A DNA stretch of 64,000 nucleotides from Viola odorata (taxonomy: Eukaryota; Streptophyta; Magnoliopsida; Malpighiales; Violaceae): contig OY829546.1 in assembly GCA_963691705.1 (NCBI GenBank), positions 35,062,040 to 35,126,039 on the forward strand. Direction: 5' to 3'. The position numbers and the translations under genes are program-made. A model generated the notes under the pieces. That model saw nothing but the letters and a program-made list of their open reading frames with translations. It had not been told where the DNA came from and did not search any database. This document shows positions 41,964-53,228 of this stretch, one piece after another (position 1 is the stretch's first letter; every line of letters begins with the position of its first letter).

Positions 41964-43649
41964 ATGGCTGTACCCACTATGTTTTCACTTGATACTTTTG
42001 GGAAAAAGAGTTACAATGATCAGTTGATGCACGAGGACATGTTAGAACCGGGTTTTGTTTCGGATGTCATGACCAAGGTTAGCGCGGAGAAGGTGGAGTT
42101 TGATGCTACAAAGATCAAAGAATTGAGAAATGAGCTTACTGTTGATGAGAAAATGCAATTCCAATGCAAGTATGGGAAACTGTTAATGCTAATAGATGTG
42201 AAGGTTGACCTAAGTTGCATCCGAGCGGCTCTACAATTCTGGGACCCCTACTACCGATGTTTTTCCTTCGACAAAGGAATAGATTTGACTCCTACTCTAG
42301 AGGAGTACGCCGCATTATTATGCTTTGTTCCCCCAGTATCATGTATTTATCAGAATGTCCTCGTTAAGTCTGATAGCGTCAAATCTAGTTTGGACAAATT
42401 GGTGGGAATCCCAACTCGTTGGAGAAACGAGAATTATGCGTGGGGTTGGTCGGATATCGTCAGGCAATTTCATTCGTCTCAAGGGGAGAAGCGGTTAAAG
42501 ATCCTAGCCTTTGCCATAATGGGTTTAGTATTACTTCCTAAGATGAAGGATTGTGTTGATTTTGAAGCGGCTAATGTGTTTCATGAGATGGAAAGGAATA
42601 AAGTCAACCCTACAACAACTATTCTGGCAGAGACATTCCGCTCTTTAGACTGTTGCAGGCGAACTGGGAAAGGAAAACTCACTTGTTGCACTCAACTTTT
42701 GACGGTATGGTTGATCAGCCATTTTAAACAAAGACCGGATCAGTCTTTGTTTGTTCCAAGTTACATAGGTATGGATCCTTGGGAGAGAGTCATTAAGGGA
42801 ATCAGTGACGAAATCGCGGTGAATAAATGGAAAATGGAAGATAAGGAGGCTTGGGTTAATAGATTCTTGAATCTTTCTAAAGAAGATATTGATAGACATG
42901 CTAAGTGGTTGAGAATCGCTAATCCTATTGTGAGTTGTGGGGACTTATTGTGGGTCCCATTGATCGGAGCGAGAGGATGTGTGCCCTATTGCCCAGCTCT
43001 TGTCCATGGCCAATTTTGCATTATGCAAATTATCCCCGCCACTTTTGGTATGCCAAGCTCGAGTCCACCGCACTCAGAAGAGACGGACACTCTACGTCAG
43101 TATGTGAATGAATGGCGTACTCCATTTTATCTTGAGGGACATACTATCCCTACTCAACCAACAAAGGAATACTCAGAATGGCGGAGAAATAGGATTAATG
43201 GAAATGTTTTACCCCTTCCAGAAAACAGGAAGCCTATGGAAGAAGAAGGTGAATGCCATACCAATGCGGAGGTTAGTTATGTGGCTTATGCCCAGTTGAT
43301 GGAGCAATTGCTAGTAGTGAAAGAAGAACGAGATCTGGTGATGAAAGAGAGGGATAATCTGTTGATTGACAAGATGGATTTGGAGCTTAAAATACGTGGA
43401 TTGGAGAGGCGTGATAGTGAGAACGTACGAATAAACCTTAGAAACCAAAGAATAGCCAATGAAAACTTTAGAAGGAGATTGAAAGGAGAGGTCAACAGAA
43501 GGGAGATTTCAAGCTCTTTGGTCCGAAAGAAAGATACAATGATTGGGGTTTTGACTGATCGCATCAAAGAGACAACCAGCATAGATGGAGAGAATCAAGT
43601 CTTGCGAGCCCGAGTAGCAGTCTTAGAAGCTGAAGTAAAGGTGCAGTAG
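41964..43649 (+). CDS. Ogre ORF1 protein (561 aa)
   Basis: The start MAVPTMFSLDTF at 41964 is chosen because Ogre-2 starts MSAPTLLSLDIF at 62381; the in-frame ATG at 41925 is not conserved there. The frame is intact. The N-terminal two thirds hold a conserved region with LRNELTVDEKMQFQCKYGKL, FWDPYYRCFSFDKGIDLTPT, LEEYAALLCF and the diagnostic RSLDCCRRTGKGKLTC...LLTVWLISHFK. The last about 130 residues form a coiled coil with many Arg/Glu (KEERDLVMKERDNLLIDKMD). This is the extra ORF found upstream of gag in Ogre elements; its function is unknown. The coiled coil suggests self-association or a partner of Gag. Confidence 0.88.
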   Translation: MAVPTMFSLDTFGKKSYNDQLMHEDMLEPGFVSDVMTKVSAEKVEFDATKIKELRNELTVDEKMQFQCKYGKLLMLIDVKVDLSCIRAALQFWDPYYRCFSFDKGIDLTPTLEEYAALLCFVPPVSCIYQNVLVKSDSVKSSLDKLVGIPTRWRNENYAWGWSDIVRQFHSSQGEKRLKILAFAIMGLVLLPKMKDCVDFEAANVFHEMERNKVNPTTTILAETFRSLDCCRRTGKGKLTCCTQLLTVWLISHFKQRPDQSLFVPSYIGMDPWERVIKGISDEIAVNKWKMEDKEAWVNRFLNLSKEDIDRHAKWLRIANPIVSCGDLLWVPLIGARGCVPYCPALVHGQFCIMQIIPATFGMPSSSPPHSEETDTLRQYVNEWRTPFYLEGHTIPTQPTKEYSEWRRNRINGNVLPLPENRKPMEEEGECHTNAEVSYVAYAQLMEQLLVVKEERDLVMKERDNLLIDKMDLELKIRGLERRDSENVRINLRNQRIANENFRRRLKGEVNRREISSSLVRKKDTMIGVLTDRIKETTSIDGENQVLRARVAVLEAEVKVQ

Positions 43650-44419
43650 AAGAAGGTTGCCTTGATGGAACGGATGGGGGAAAATTCCACCAGCACTCAA
43701 GCTTCAAGATGTTGATTTATCTTAATAGTTGTAATGGGAGAAAAATACTCGATGGCGTTTTGCTTTAGATGTACCTTTTTCAAATGATTGGTCACAATCA
43801 AACGAATGATGGCTATCTCTTCTTCATGGATGGTTACCATTCGCAATTGCTTGACCTTTCCTTCATTTTTGTTGCTTGCTTCGATTTCCCTTTGCGTTTT
43901 CGAGAATGAATAAAAAGTTCCCTTTGCGATTTCGAGAAGGAATTGAAGCTCTTCTGGAGATAGACAAAGAAGTTTATTCACGATCCTAGATTGAGTTTGG
44001 ATTTTGGAAAAGAACATAAGGGGCGGGGACCCTAGCCTTGTTAAAGGTTAGGAAAGGCTATCAATTACGAGATCTTCCATCTTCCATCTTGATCAAGGAA
44101 CCGTCAATATATGTTTCCCTCTTCCCTTGTGAATGAATAGAAGTTTCCCTAGTCACCTTCGTCAGTGTGATGATTTGAAGATGGTTTCATGTTCCTTTCC
44201 CTCCAAATTTTCAAAAGTATCAAGTGAAAGATCGAAGAGGAGCCGGAGATTTGAATAAGCGGAGTGGAGTCCTCAAGGTAGCATTTGTGTCTATTATTAT
44301 TATTATTCCTAAGAATTTACACCTATCCTTTCTCTTTGTTTTCAGAAAAAATTAAGATAGCTCCCAAGAAAAGAACTATTCCTCAAAAGCTCCACGCTAC
44401 CAGACTTCAAACACGGAAA
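43650..44419. other. Spacer between ORF1 and gag of Ogre-1
   Basis: No gene. It contains near-repeated words (TTCCCTTTGCG around 43877 and 43918). CTTTGTTTTCAG at about 44334-44345 could be a splice acceptor just before an open frame (KIAPKKRTIPQKLHATRLQT) leading into gag. Confidence 0.4.
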
Positions 44420-46669
44420 ATGGCAGAACAAGTTGGGACGGATAAGGCATTCGAAACAAAGATAGCAGAATTGGAGGAACAACTTCGAATTACCAGAGAA
44501 CGGGCACTCCAAGCTGAAAAAGAGCGGGATGAGATGATGCATGCTAAGACCTGGAAAGATCCTGAAGGGCCAACTCTTGATTATCCTCTTGGTTTTTATC
44601 CCTCTTCTAGTCATGCGATGGGACCTATCTCTTCATCTGTTGCTGCGGGTTCATCCATTTCTCAACCATTTTCCAGTCAAGGGGTCTAGTGGAAATGGCA
44701 AAGTCCTTTCCTTAGTTTCAACTCATTCACTACGCCGGCCGTCACAAGTACTATTATTAGTACATTGGGACAAGACGTTCCTCCTCTTAATCCTTCTCTT
44801 GCTGATCTCACTCTCGGTTCTGGCAAAAAATCAGGATCACTCAGAACTCTAGTATGTCCAACCGACTCAAAGCCACCCTACTCAGCTTGTAGTTCCTGAA
44901 CTTTCAAGAGTTCTATTCCCCAGTGGGAATCAGACCCAACCACAGGGTTCTTTTGAGCATCCACAAACCGTTGGTTTTGTTCCCATTAAAGCAGAAGGGC
45001 CAAGTCGTGATAGGTTGAGCCTGCTGGAAGAAAGACTAAGGGCAGTGGAAGGAGCAGACCCCTTTGATCCTATGGGTCCCGCTGATATGTGTATGGTACT
45101 AGGAATCATGATGCCCCTGAACTTCAAAATTCCAGAATTTGAGAAGTATACTGGAATTGAATGCCCCAAGACTCATCTCAGGATTTACTGTAACAAAATG
45201 TCTGAAGTGATACATAATGAGCCTCTGTTAATTCACCTATTTAGAGAAAGTTTGGCCAGGCATGCTTTGACTTGGTACATGGGTTTGGATAGAGTTAAGA
45301 TTCGGACTTGGAGAGATTTATCTGATGCTTTCCTAAAGCAATACAAGTTTAATACAGAAGTGGCGCCTGACCGTTCAGACTTACAGAACATGGAGAAGAA
45401 GGATAATGAAATGGTGAAGACTTATGCTCAAAGATGGAGAGAATTAGCTGCAAGGATTTATCCCCCTTTGAATGACAAGGAGCTGGTGTCGATTTTTGTA
45501 AATACTTTCAAGTCCCCCTATTACACGTATCTGATTTCCAACCCATCTAGTAGCTTTTCCGACATGGTCTTAGTTGCTGAAAGGGTTGAACAGGGAATTA
45601 AGTCAGGAAGGATCATTGTTCCCACGCCAGAGGTAACACCTAAGAAAGCGCCCATCCCGAAGAAAGATATCAGCTTTGTTTCCCCCCAGCCAACTCATCA
45701 AAAACCTTTTCCGCCACCTCCACCTTATTCCTCGCCACCACCATACCCTTTCCTATCACCACCACCACCACCATCACTATATCAACCTACCTTCTTCCCA
45801 TCAATGCCTGTTGCCAACGTGGCTCCTCAATACCCAGCATCATTTCCACCTTTCCCATCACCTCCACCACAAATGCCACAGCAACCTACACAACCCAGAC
45901 CATATAACCCACCAAAAAACCCAAGCAACCAAAACAATCGCTGGAACCATGAACCGTTACCACCTCTTCCTGTTCCTTTGGGGGAAATCTACAAACATCT
46001 TCTAGCAGCAGGGCAGATTGCACCTACTCCAATCCAACCTCTCCAACCTCCTTACCCAAAATGGTATGACCCAAATGCTAGATGCACGTACCATGCTGGA
46101 GCCCCAGGACACACTCTAGAGAATTGTACTGCTTTTAAAGGAAAGGTTCATCATCTGATCAAGTGTGGATGGATCTCTTTCGAAGGGTTAGCCAAAGGAC
46201 CTAACACGACTACCAACCCTCTTCCAAACCATGCCCTAGGTGGTGGAGGAGTGAATGCTATTTCTGTGGAAGAAGTTGTTAACCATTCCCTTTCAGTATT
46301 GGGATTACCCCGAAAAGAGCTTTTTCATATGCTAGCCCAAGGAGGGTATCTTCAACGCTCCGAAAATAGCAGCTGCTTGTTTTGCCCGGGGGCAAGAAAA
46401 CATGGAATCCAAGATTGTGCAGTTTTCTTACAGAAGGTGGAACAGTTGATGGATTTTGGGATTATTCAGATTGAGAAGAAGACCTATGTGGCGGAAGAGG
46501 TTGGTGTCATTGAGGACGGTTTTTCTTCTCCTTATTCCTTTGAGTATGTATCCCAAACAGACGCCTCCACCATGGCTCCGCCCAAGTTAGTCTTCAAGTT
46601 TGCCCAGAATATCCCTACCAAAGATTTACATGCCGTCCCTTTCAATTACGGGTACGAAGTTGTTACTAC
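44420..46669 (+). pseudogene. Gag of Ogre-1 (N-terminal part of gag-protease), damaged
   Basis: Starts MAEQVGTDKAFETKIAELEE (44420) with a short coiled coil. TAG at 44687-44689 and a frameshift around 44850-44900 precede the main frame, open from before 45015. That has the gag core (KIPEFEKYTGIECPKTHLRI, LARHALTWYMGLD, YAQRWRELAARIYPP), a long Pro-rich linker (about 45690-45960), and two CCHC-like knuckles, CTYHAGAPGHTLENC and CLFCPGARKHGIQDC. It is cut at 46669 by the hAT-like insertion. Codon phase shows gag and protease were one continuous frame before that insertion. Confidence 0.88.
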
Positions 46670-47275
46670 CAGTGTTTTTGGAACCGGACCGGACAGCGAA
46701 CCGGAAATGGAAATTTTATGGTTCGACCGGGTTCAACCGGAAAAAACCGGATTGAACCATTGGACCGTTTTGAACCGGACACATATCGAACCGTTCAATC
46801 TTAGATAATTTAACCGGATTGAACCGGATTGAACCGGCTGGTTTTTAAATTCTGATGGGCTGACCCATGCTTGTAATGGGTCGGCCCATCAAATTTTCAA
46901 AAAAAAAATAAAAAAAATAACCAAAACCAAAACGGCGTCGTTTTGGCCAAACCAAAACGACGCCGTTTTGGTTAGACACATAATTTTTTCCTTTTTTAAA
47001 AAAAAATAAAAAATAAAAAAATAAAAAAATAAAAAAATAAAAAAATAAAAAAATAAAAAAATAAATCAAAAATCAAAACGGCGTCGTTTTGCATTGAACC
47101 AGCCGGGTTGATATTGAACCGGCCGGTTCGCCGGTTGTCAAAAAACCGGCCGGTTCGTCCGGTCCAACCCGGGTCACATGCATTTCGGTCCGATAGGCCG
47201 AATCAGACCGGAAACCCAAAAAATCCGGTTGAACCGGACCGAACCGGCCGGTCCGGTCCGGTTCCAAAAACACTG
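46670..47275. mobile_element. Non-autonomous hAT-like transposon (MITE, 606 bp), 8-bp TSD
   Basis: Terminal inverted repeats CAGTGTTTTTGGAACCGG / CCGGTTCCAAAAACACTG, flanked by GTTACTAC at 46662-46669 and 47276-47283. An 8-bp TSD and CA-G-G type termini are hallmarks of hAT elements. Subterminal AACCGG/CCGGTT motifs are dense at both ends. The centre has ACGGCGTCGTTTTGG inverted copies and an (A)nT microsatellite (46990-47065). There is no transposase frame, so it must have been moved in trans. Confidence 0.92.
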
Positions 47276-47283
47276 GTTACTAC

Positions 47284-48669
47284 CCCTCCTTTTGTTGCGC
47301 CAACAGGGCCAGTACTGGGTGAAACTTCTAATATCGGGGGCATGACTCGGAGCGGAAGGTGTTATGTCTCTGAAGAAGTTGAGCAACAGAGGCAAGCCAG
47401 AGGAAAAGGTTTGATGTTACCTGAGAAGACAACTGAAAAAGTACAAGAATCAAATAAACCAGTGTCTGAGGATGACGCCACTGAATTTTTGAAGATCATG
47501 AAGCAAAGCGAATTCAGTCTCATTGAGCAGCTGAAGAAGACCCCAGCCCGTATCTCTATCATGGAGTTAATCCTTACTTCAGAGCCACATCGTCGAGCCC
47601 TCTTAAAGGTGTTGAATGAAGCCTTTGTAACTAAGGATATTACTGTGGAAGGAGTGGGGAACCTGATTGGAAGAATTCAGGCTGTGAGTAGCATTACCTT
47701 TTCTGAAGAAGAGATGGACCCGGCTGGGACCGGTCATAACAAAGCTCTATACATCACGATAGAATGCAAGGGCCATGTCGTAGCAAAGGCCTTGATTGAC
47801 AATGGGTCTGCACTGAATGTCTTACCTAAACATGTCCTTGAACAGCTGCCAGTTGATATATCTCATATGAAGCCGAGTGGGATGATGGCTAGAGCTTTTG
47901 ATGGTACCATCCGAGAAATCATTGGAAACATTGATTTAGATGTGGTTATTGGCCCCCATACCTTCACTTTAACCTTCCAAGTAATGGAAATCCGACCTGC
48001 TTATAGTATGCTTCTGGGACGACCATGGATCCACTCAGCAGGAGCTGTTCCTTCTTCCTTACACCAATGCATCAAGTATGTGATGGATGGTGTCCTCATC
48101 ACGGTAAAGGCAGAGGAAGCTTTGATTTTGGCTAAGCATTCTTCTGTGCCCTACATCAAGACTACTGAAACTTTGGAGAGTTCATTCCAAGCTTTTGAGA
48201 TCGTGAATGCTGATTGGATAAGAGAAGGGCCCCCCATTCCTGAGCCTAAGATCTCTAAAGCTGCTATAATGACTGCCAAGGTGATGCTGAAAGATGGCTT
48301 CCAGTTTGAAAAGGGGCTCGGAGTCAAGTTACAAGGATCGAAGAGCTTCGGAGACCGTTTCGGTTTGGGGTACAAGCCAAGCAAGGCCGATTTTGATAGG
48401 GTCTCTAAGGAAAAGAAGGAGAGGCGTCTCGCTAAGTTGTTTGGGCGTGTCGTGCCAAACATGAAGATGGCTATCCCTCACATCAGGGTAACATTCCCTT
48501 TTGCAGCTGAAGTCATCAACCCTGGTTCTATCATGATCAAAACGGCTTCGGACTTCCACATTTGTACTCTTGGAGAAGAAGAACCGTCTCACAGTTCATT
48601 CATTTCCGTGAAGAAGTCTGGGGAGCTAGTGTGCAACTGGACCGCTACCGTGCTTCCCGATGTCTCTAT
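47284..48669 (+). CDS. Protease region of Ogre-1 with G-patch-like segment
   Basis: The frame continues gag after the transposon (starting PPFVAPTGPVLGE). The aspartic protease has its active site at LIDNGSALNVLP (Asp codon 47798-47800) and the second motif MLLGRPWIHSAGAVPSS. Downstream, FEKGLGVKLQG...FGLGYKP resembles the G-patch seen after protease in Ogre elements. The frame ends at TAA 48671 if unspliced, but a GT at 48670 allows splicing in frame to RT. It would mature Gag and Pol. As it stands the hAT insertion separates it from Gag. Confidence 0.85.
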
Positions 48670-48823
48670 GTAATTTCTTTTTTCAAGACATGCATCCATG
48701 GTTTTTAAATTTCCCTAAACGGAGAAAACTCTTTTGTAGAGCTTATGCTCCCTTTTATCGTATTAATATAATTACGTGGTTTCCTTTCCAAATATCTTTT
48801 GTCTTTTGTATTTTTATTTTCAG
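48670..48823 (+). other. Predicted Ogre intron between protease and RT (154 bp)
   Basis: Donor TAT|GTAATT, acceptor TTTATTTTCAG|GATAAA. Removal deletes the stop at 48671-48673 and joins protease to RT in frame (AT+G). A spliced intron at this place is an established feature of Ogre elements and would set the ratio of Gag-protease to full polyprotein. Confidence 0.75.
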
Positions 48824-51800
48824 GATAAATATTAATTCGGATTGTCTTGATATACCCTATGTCTTTACTGGTGAAGAGATTATCGCCGCAACAGAGGATG
48901 AGTTTGAGATTCCGCATGAGTTAGCCCGTTTGGTAGAGAATTCTGAGAGGAAGATAGTCCCTCACCAGGAGGAGTTGGAAGAGATAAACTTGGGGGCAAG
49001 CGATGATGATCGGAAGGCTGTCAAAATCGGAACAACCTTGAATTCTGTTCAGAAAGAGAGGTTGATTTCGCTTCTCAAAGAGTATATGGATGTGTTCGCA
49101 TGGTCATATGAGGATATGCCGGGTCTTGACCCTAGTATAGTTGAGCACCGTATTCCGTTGAAGTCCGAATACAAGCCCGTAAAACAGAAACTCCGAAGGA
49201 TGCACCCTGATGTTCTTTTGAAGATAAAGGAGGAAGTCGCAAAGCAGTTAGATGCGGGTTTCCTAAGAGTTGCTGAATACCCGGAATGGGTCGCCAATAT
49301 CGTGCCGGTACCAAAGAAGGATGGGAAAGTTCGCATGTGTGTGGATTTCCGTGATCTTAATCGAGCAAGTCCCAAAGATGATTTCCCCCTTCCTCATATT
49401 GATGTCCTAGTAGACAGTGCCGCCCATAATGGCATGTTCTCCTTCATGGATGGATTTTCGGGATACAATCAGATTAAGATGGCTCCTGAAGATAGCGAGA
49501 AAACGACCTTCATCACACCTTGGGGAACCTTTTGCTACAAAGTGATGCCCTTCGGTTTGAAGAACGCAGGTGCTACTTACCAGCGTGCCGCCGTTACTTT
49601 GTTTCATGACATGATGCATAAGGAAGTTGAGATATATGTCGATGACATGATAGCCAAGTCTTGCGAGGCACAAAATCATGTTGACATCCTAAAGAAAGTA
49701 TTTGAAAGGTTGAGACAGTTTCAGTTACGATTGAATCCGGCCAAGTGTACCTTTGGAGTGACATCAGGGAAGTTATTAGGGTTTATTGTCAGTAATAGAG
49801 GTATAGAAGTGGATCCCGACAAGGTGAAGGCGATTCAAGAGTTACCTTCTCCCAAAACCGAGAAGGAAGTACGGAGTTTCCTAGGGCGTATTAACTATAT
49901 TGCCCGCTTCATTAGTCAGTTGACACTTACTTGCGAGCCGATGTTCAGAATGTTGAGGAAGAATGGCGACGCAGAATGGGATGAGGGTTGCCAAAAAGCT
50001 TTTGAGAAGATCAAGGCGTATTTGCAGAATCCTCCGGTGTTGATCCCTCCGACGCAAGGACGCCCTTTACTTATGTATTTAACGGTCACAACTGGTGCCA
50101 TGGGTTGTGTTTTGGGGCAGCATGATGAATCGGGGAGACGTGAGCAAGCCATTTACTACCTGAGTAAGAAGTTCAATGAATGTGAAATGCGTTATTCCAT
50201 GTTAGAACGAACTTGTTGCGCCTTAGCATGGAGTGCTCGCAGACTCAGGCATTATATGTTATATTACACGACGTGGTTGATTTCTCGCATGGATCCTTTG
50301 AAGTATATTTTCGAGAAACCGTATTTGTCGAGTCGAATTTGTAGATGGCAAGTCTTGTTGGCAGAATACGAGATCGTGTATATGACTCGAAAGGCGGTCA
50401 AAGCAAGTGCTCTTGCCGATCACTTGGCTGATCATGCTATGGATGAGTACGAACCACTAAAGTTTGATTTTCCGGATGAAGATATAGTGGTGATTGACGC
50501 TGAGCTTAAGGAAAATACGGAGGAAGATGAGTGGTGGACCATGTTCTTCGATGGTGCGGTGAACCTTTCAGGAAAAGGAGTGGGCGCTGTGATCATTGCA
50601 CCAGATGGCCGACAATTCCCCGTGGCTTGCAAATTGAATTTCCCATGTACAAATAACATTGCTGAATATGAGGCATGCATCAATGGATTAATGGCCGCAA
50701 TCGATTTGAAGGTGAAAAGATTGGAGATTTTTTGAGACTCCGCTCTTGTCATTTATCAAGCGCAAGATTTGTGGCAAACTAGAGATTCAAAGCTGATACC
50801 TTACCAAAAATTGCTCACCAAGCTTATAGATGAGTTCGAAGAAACTAAGTTTAATCGGATTGATCGAGAGAAGAATCGTTTTGCAGATGCATTAGCTACT
50901 CTAGCTTCTATGTTCAAACTGGAATGCGGAATAATGCTCCAACCATTGAGAGTAGAAGTGAGAGAAACTCCGGCATGTTGTGCTGCATTAGAAGATGAGC
51001 CAGATGGGAAGCCGTGGTTCCATGACCTGGTACAATTTATCAAATGTCGAGAATACCCACCGGGAGCAAGTCGGAGCGATAAGAAAACTCTTCAGTGTTT
51101 GGCCTTAGATTTCTACCTCGATGGTGAGGTTTTGTATAAAAGAAGGGCGGATGGTGCCTTGCTTCGTTGCGTTATTGTACATGAAGCCAAGAAGATCATG
51201 ACTGAGACCCATGAGGGGATTTGCGCCACGCATGCTAGTGGACACATGATGGTAAGACAGATAATGAGACGGGGTTACTTCTGGCTCACCATGGAGCGAG
51301 ATTGCATTGACTATGTCAGGAAGTGTCACAAATGTCAGATTTACGCTGATCATATCCATGTACCTCCTACCCCTCTTTTTAACATGACATCCCCTTGGCC
51401 TTTCGCAATGTGGGGAATTGACATCATCGGCCAGATTCATCCAAAAGCTTCCAACGGTCACCGATTTATCCTTGTTGCGATTGATTATTTCACAAAGTGG
51501 GTTGAGGCTACCTCCTACCCAAACATCATGCAGAAGACAACCATGCGGTTCATCGAGAAAAATATCATTTGTCGCTATGGGGTTCCTGAAACAATCATTA
51601 CCGATAATGGCACCAATTTGAATGGGAAGCTAATTGACAACCTTTGCAAACAATGGAAAATCAAACACCGAAACTCTTCGCCTTACCGTCCAAAGATGAA
51701 TGGCGCGGTCGAGGCAGCAAACAAGAACTTAAAGAAGATTATTCAGAAGATGGTGGTCACCTACAAGGATTGGCATGACATGCTTCCTTTTGCTTTGCAC

Positions 51801-52262
51801 GCTTATCGGATCGCCATTCGTACTTCTACGGGGGCAACTCCTTATTCCTTGGTCTACGGCATGGAAGCAGTGATTCCTCTCGAGGTGGAAATTCCTTCTC
51901 TTAGAATCTTGGCGGAATCAGAAGTGGAAGAGTCTGATTGGGCGAGAGTAAGGTATGAACAACTGAATCTAATCTCAGAGAAACGATTGACAGCAATGTG
52001 TCATGCTCAATTATACCAAGAGAGGATGGCAAATGCTTATAACAAGAAAGTGCGACCTCGCGAGTTCAAAACCGGAGATTTAGTATTGAAGAAGATTCTT
52101 CCTCATCAGGAGGACAATCGAGGGAAGTGGGCCCCTAAGTATGAAGGCCCATATGTGGTCAAGCACGCATTCTCTGGGAACGCTTTAAGGCTTACTAACA
52201 TGGATGGAGATGATTTGCCGAGACCAGTGAATGCTGAATCTGTCAAGATGTACTTCGCATAG
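48824..52262 (+). pseudogene. RT, RNase H, second RNase H and integrase of Ogre-1, single nonsense codon
   Basis: One frame with domains in order: RT (KKDGKVRMCVDFRDLNRASP, MPFGLKNAGATYQR, catalytic YVDD at 49635-49646); RNase H of the Ty3/gypsy type (LLMYLTVTTGAMGCVLGQHD, RYSMLERTCCALAW); a second archaeal-type RNase H (WWTMFFDGAVNLSGKGVGAV, NNIAEYEACINGL), typical of the Tat/Ogre branch; and integrase (zinc finger RKCHKCQIYADHIH, D in MWGIDIIGQ, D in IITDNGTN, E in MNGAVEAANKNL), ending with GDLVLKKILPHQED and KYEGPYVVKHAF. TGA at 50733-50735 (where a Gly codon before DSALV is expected) is the only break. The frame after it continues without shift to TAG 52262. Confidence 0.9.
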
Positions 52263-52530
52263 AGATTTACAGACTACGCTTCTCTTCGATCAAAAGACAT
52301 AGGGTTTCGTCATGACAAGACATCTAATATTCATTCTGAATTAATAAAATGAGCATTTTTCTCAAAAAACTTGCATATTTAAAATTCTCATCTTAACCTT
52401 TAAAGCGACAAAAAGGAAGCATGGTACCAACGGTCAAGGGGAATAGTTCGAATTATAAAGGCTGCCTTCAGCCTTATTTCACTAATCAATATTAAGTTTT
52501 GTAGGAGTCTAACCTTTGTTTTGCAGAGGT
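52263..52530. other. 3' non-coding region of Ogre-1
   Basis: No coding signal. AT-rich, leads into the tandem repeats. Confidence 0.4.
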
Positions 52531-53105
52531 ACCTTTTAAGCATCCGAGTGGAGCCACCAGCTTCTGAGTAGAGCTGGGTTTATGTTTATGCATCGCGGTA
52601 TTCGAGGGGAGACGTCCGAGTGAATCCGCATTTTTACTTTTTGTAAGACATCCGAGTGGAGTCATCAGTATCCGAGTTGGAACTGAGTTTTTTAGGCATC
52701 CGAGTGGAGCCATCAGCATCTGAATAGAGCTGAATTTTCCAACGTCCGAGTGGAGTTGACGGCATCTGAGTAGAGCCGTATTTCAAGACGTCCGAGTGGA
52801 GTCATCAGTATCCGAGTGGAGCTGAATTTGCAAGGCATCCGAGTGGAGCCACCAGCGTCTGAGTAGAGCTGGATTTACATTTATGCATCGCGGTATTCGA
52901 GGGGAGACGTCCGAGTGAAGCTGCGTTTTACATTCTTGCAAGGCATCTGAGTAGAGCCATCAGCATCCGAGAGGAGCTAAGTTTATTTTCCCGCAAATTA
53001 AATTTCTGCGTCTACGTCTGACCGAGAAGAGGTAAATTTACATTTAAGCAATTTATATTTCTGCGAAGTGTCCGAGTAAAGGTACGTCCACATTTTCGAG
53101 TGAGG
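52531..53105 (+). repeat. Short tandem repeats (CATCCGAGTGGAG) in the Ogre-1 3' region
   Basis: A dozen or so imperfect units of about 40-50 bp built on 'CATCCGAGTGGAGCCATCAG' and 'CATCTGAGTAGAGCTG'. A longer block with GCATCGCGGTATTCGAGGGG occurs twice (about 52591 and 52886). Similar position to the post-integrase repeats of Tat elements, different sequence. Confidence 0.8.
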
Positions 53106-53214
53106 TCATTTCCTTTGTTTTTTAACCATGCATTTCAAATATTTGTGGTACTGGGGCAACCGTCTTTACTGCTCATCAAAAATCACAGTTACACTTTATT
53201 TTTGATAAGACATT

Positions 53215-53227
53215 AAAGAGGGGGCAA
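53215..53227 (+). promoter_or_regulatory. Polypurine tract of Ogre-1
   Basis: AAAGAGGGGGCAA directly before the 3' LTR start at 53229; the expected plus-strand primer. Confidence 0.8.
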
Positions 53228-53228
53228 C

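Noticed and set aside
46845..47069. Phe/Ile-rich minus frame inside the hAT-like MITE
   Set aside because: Translation of an A/T microsatellite; not a transposase.
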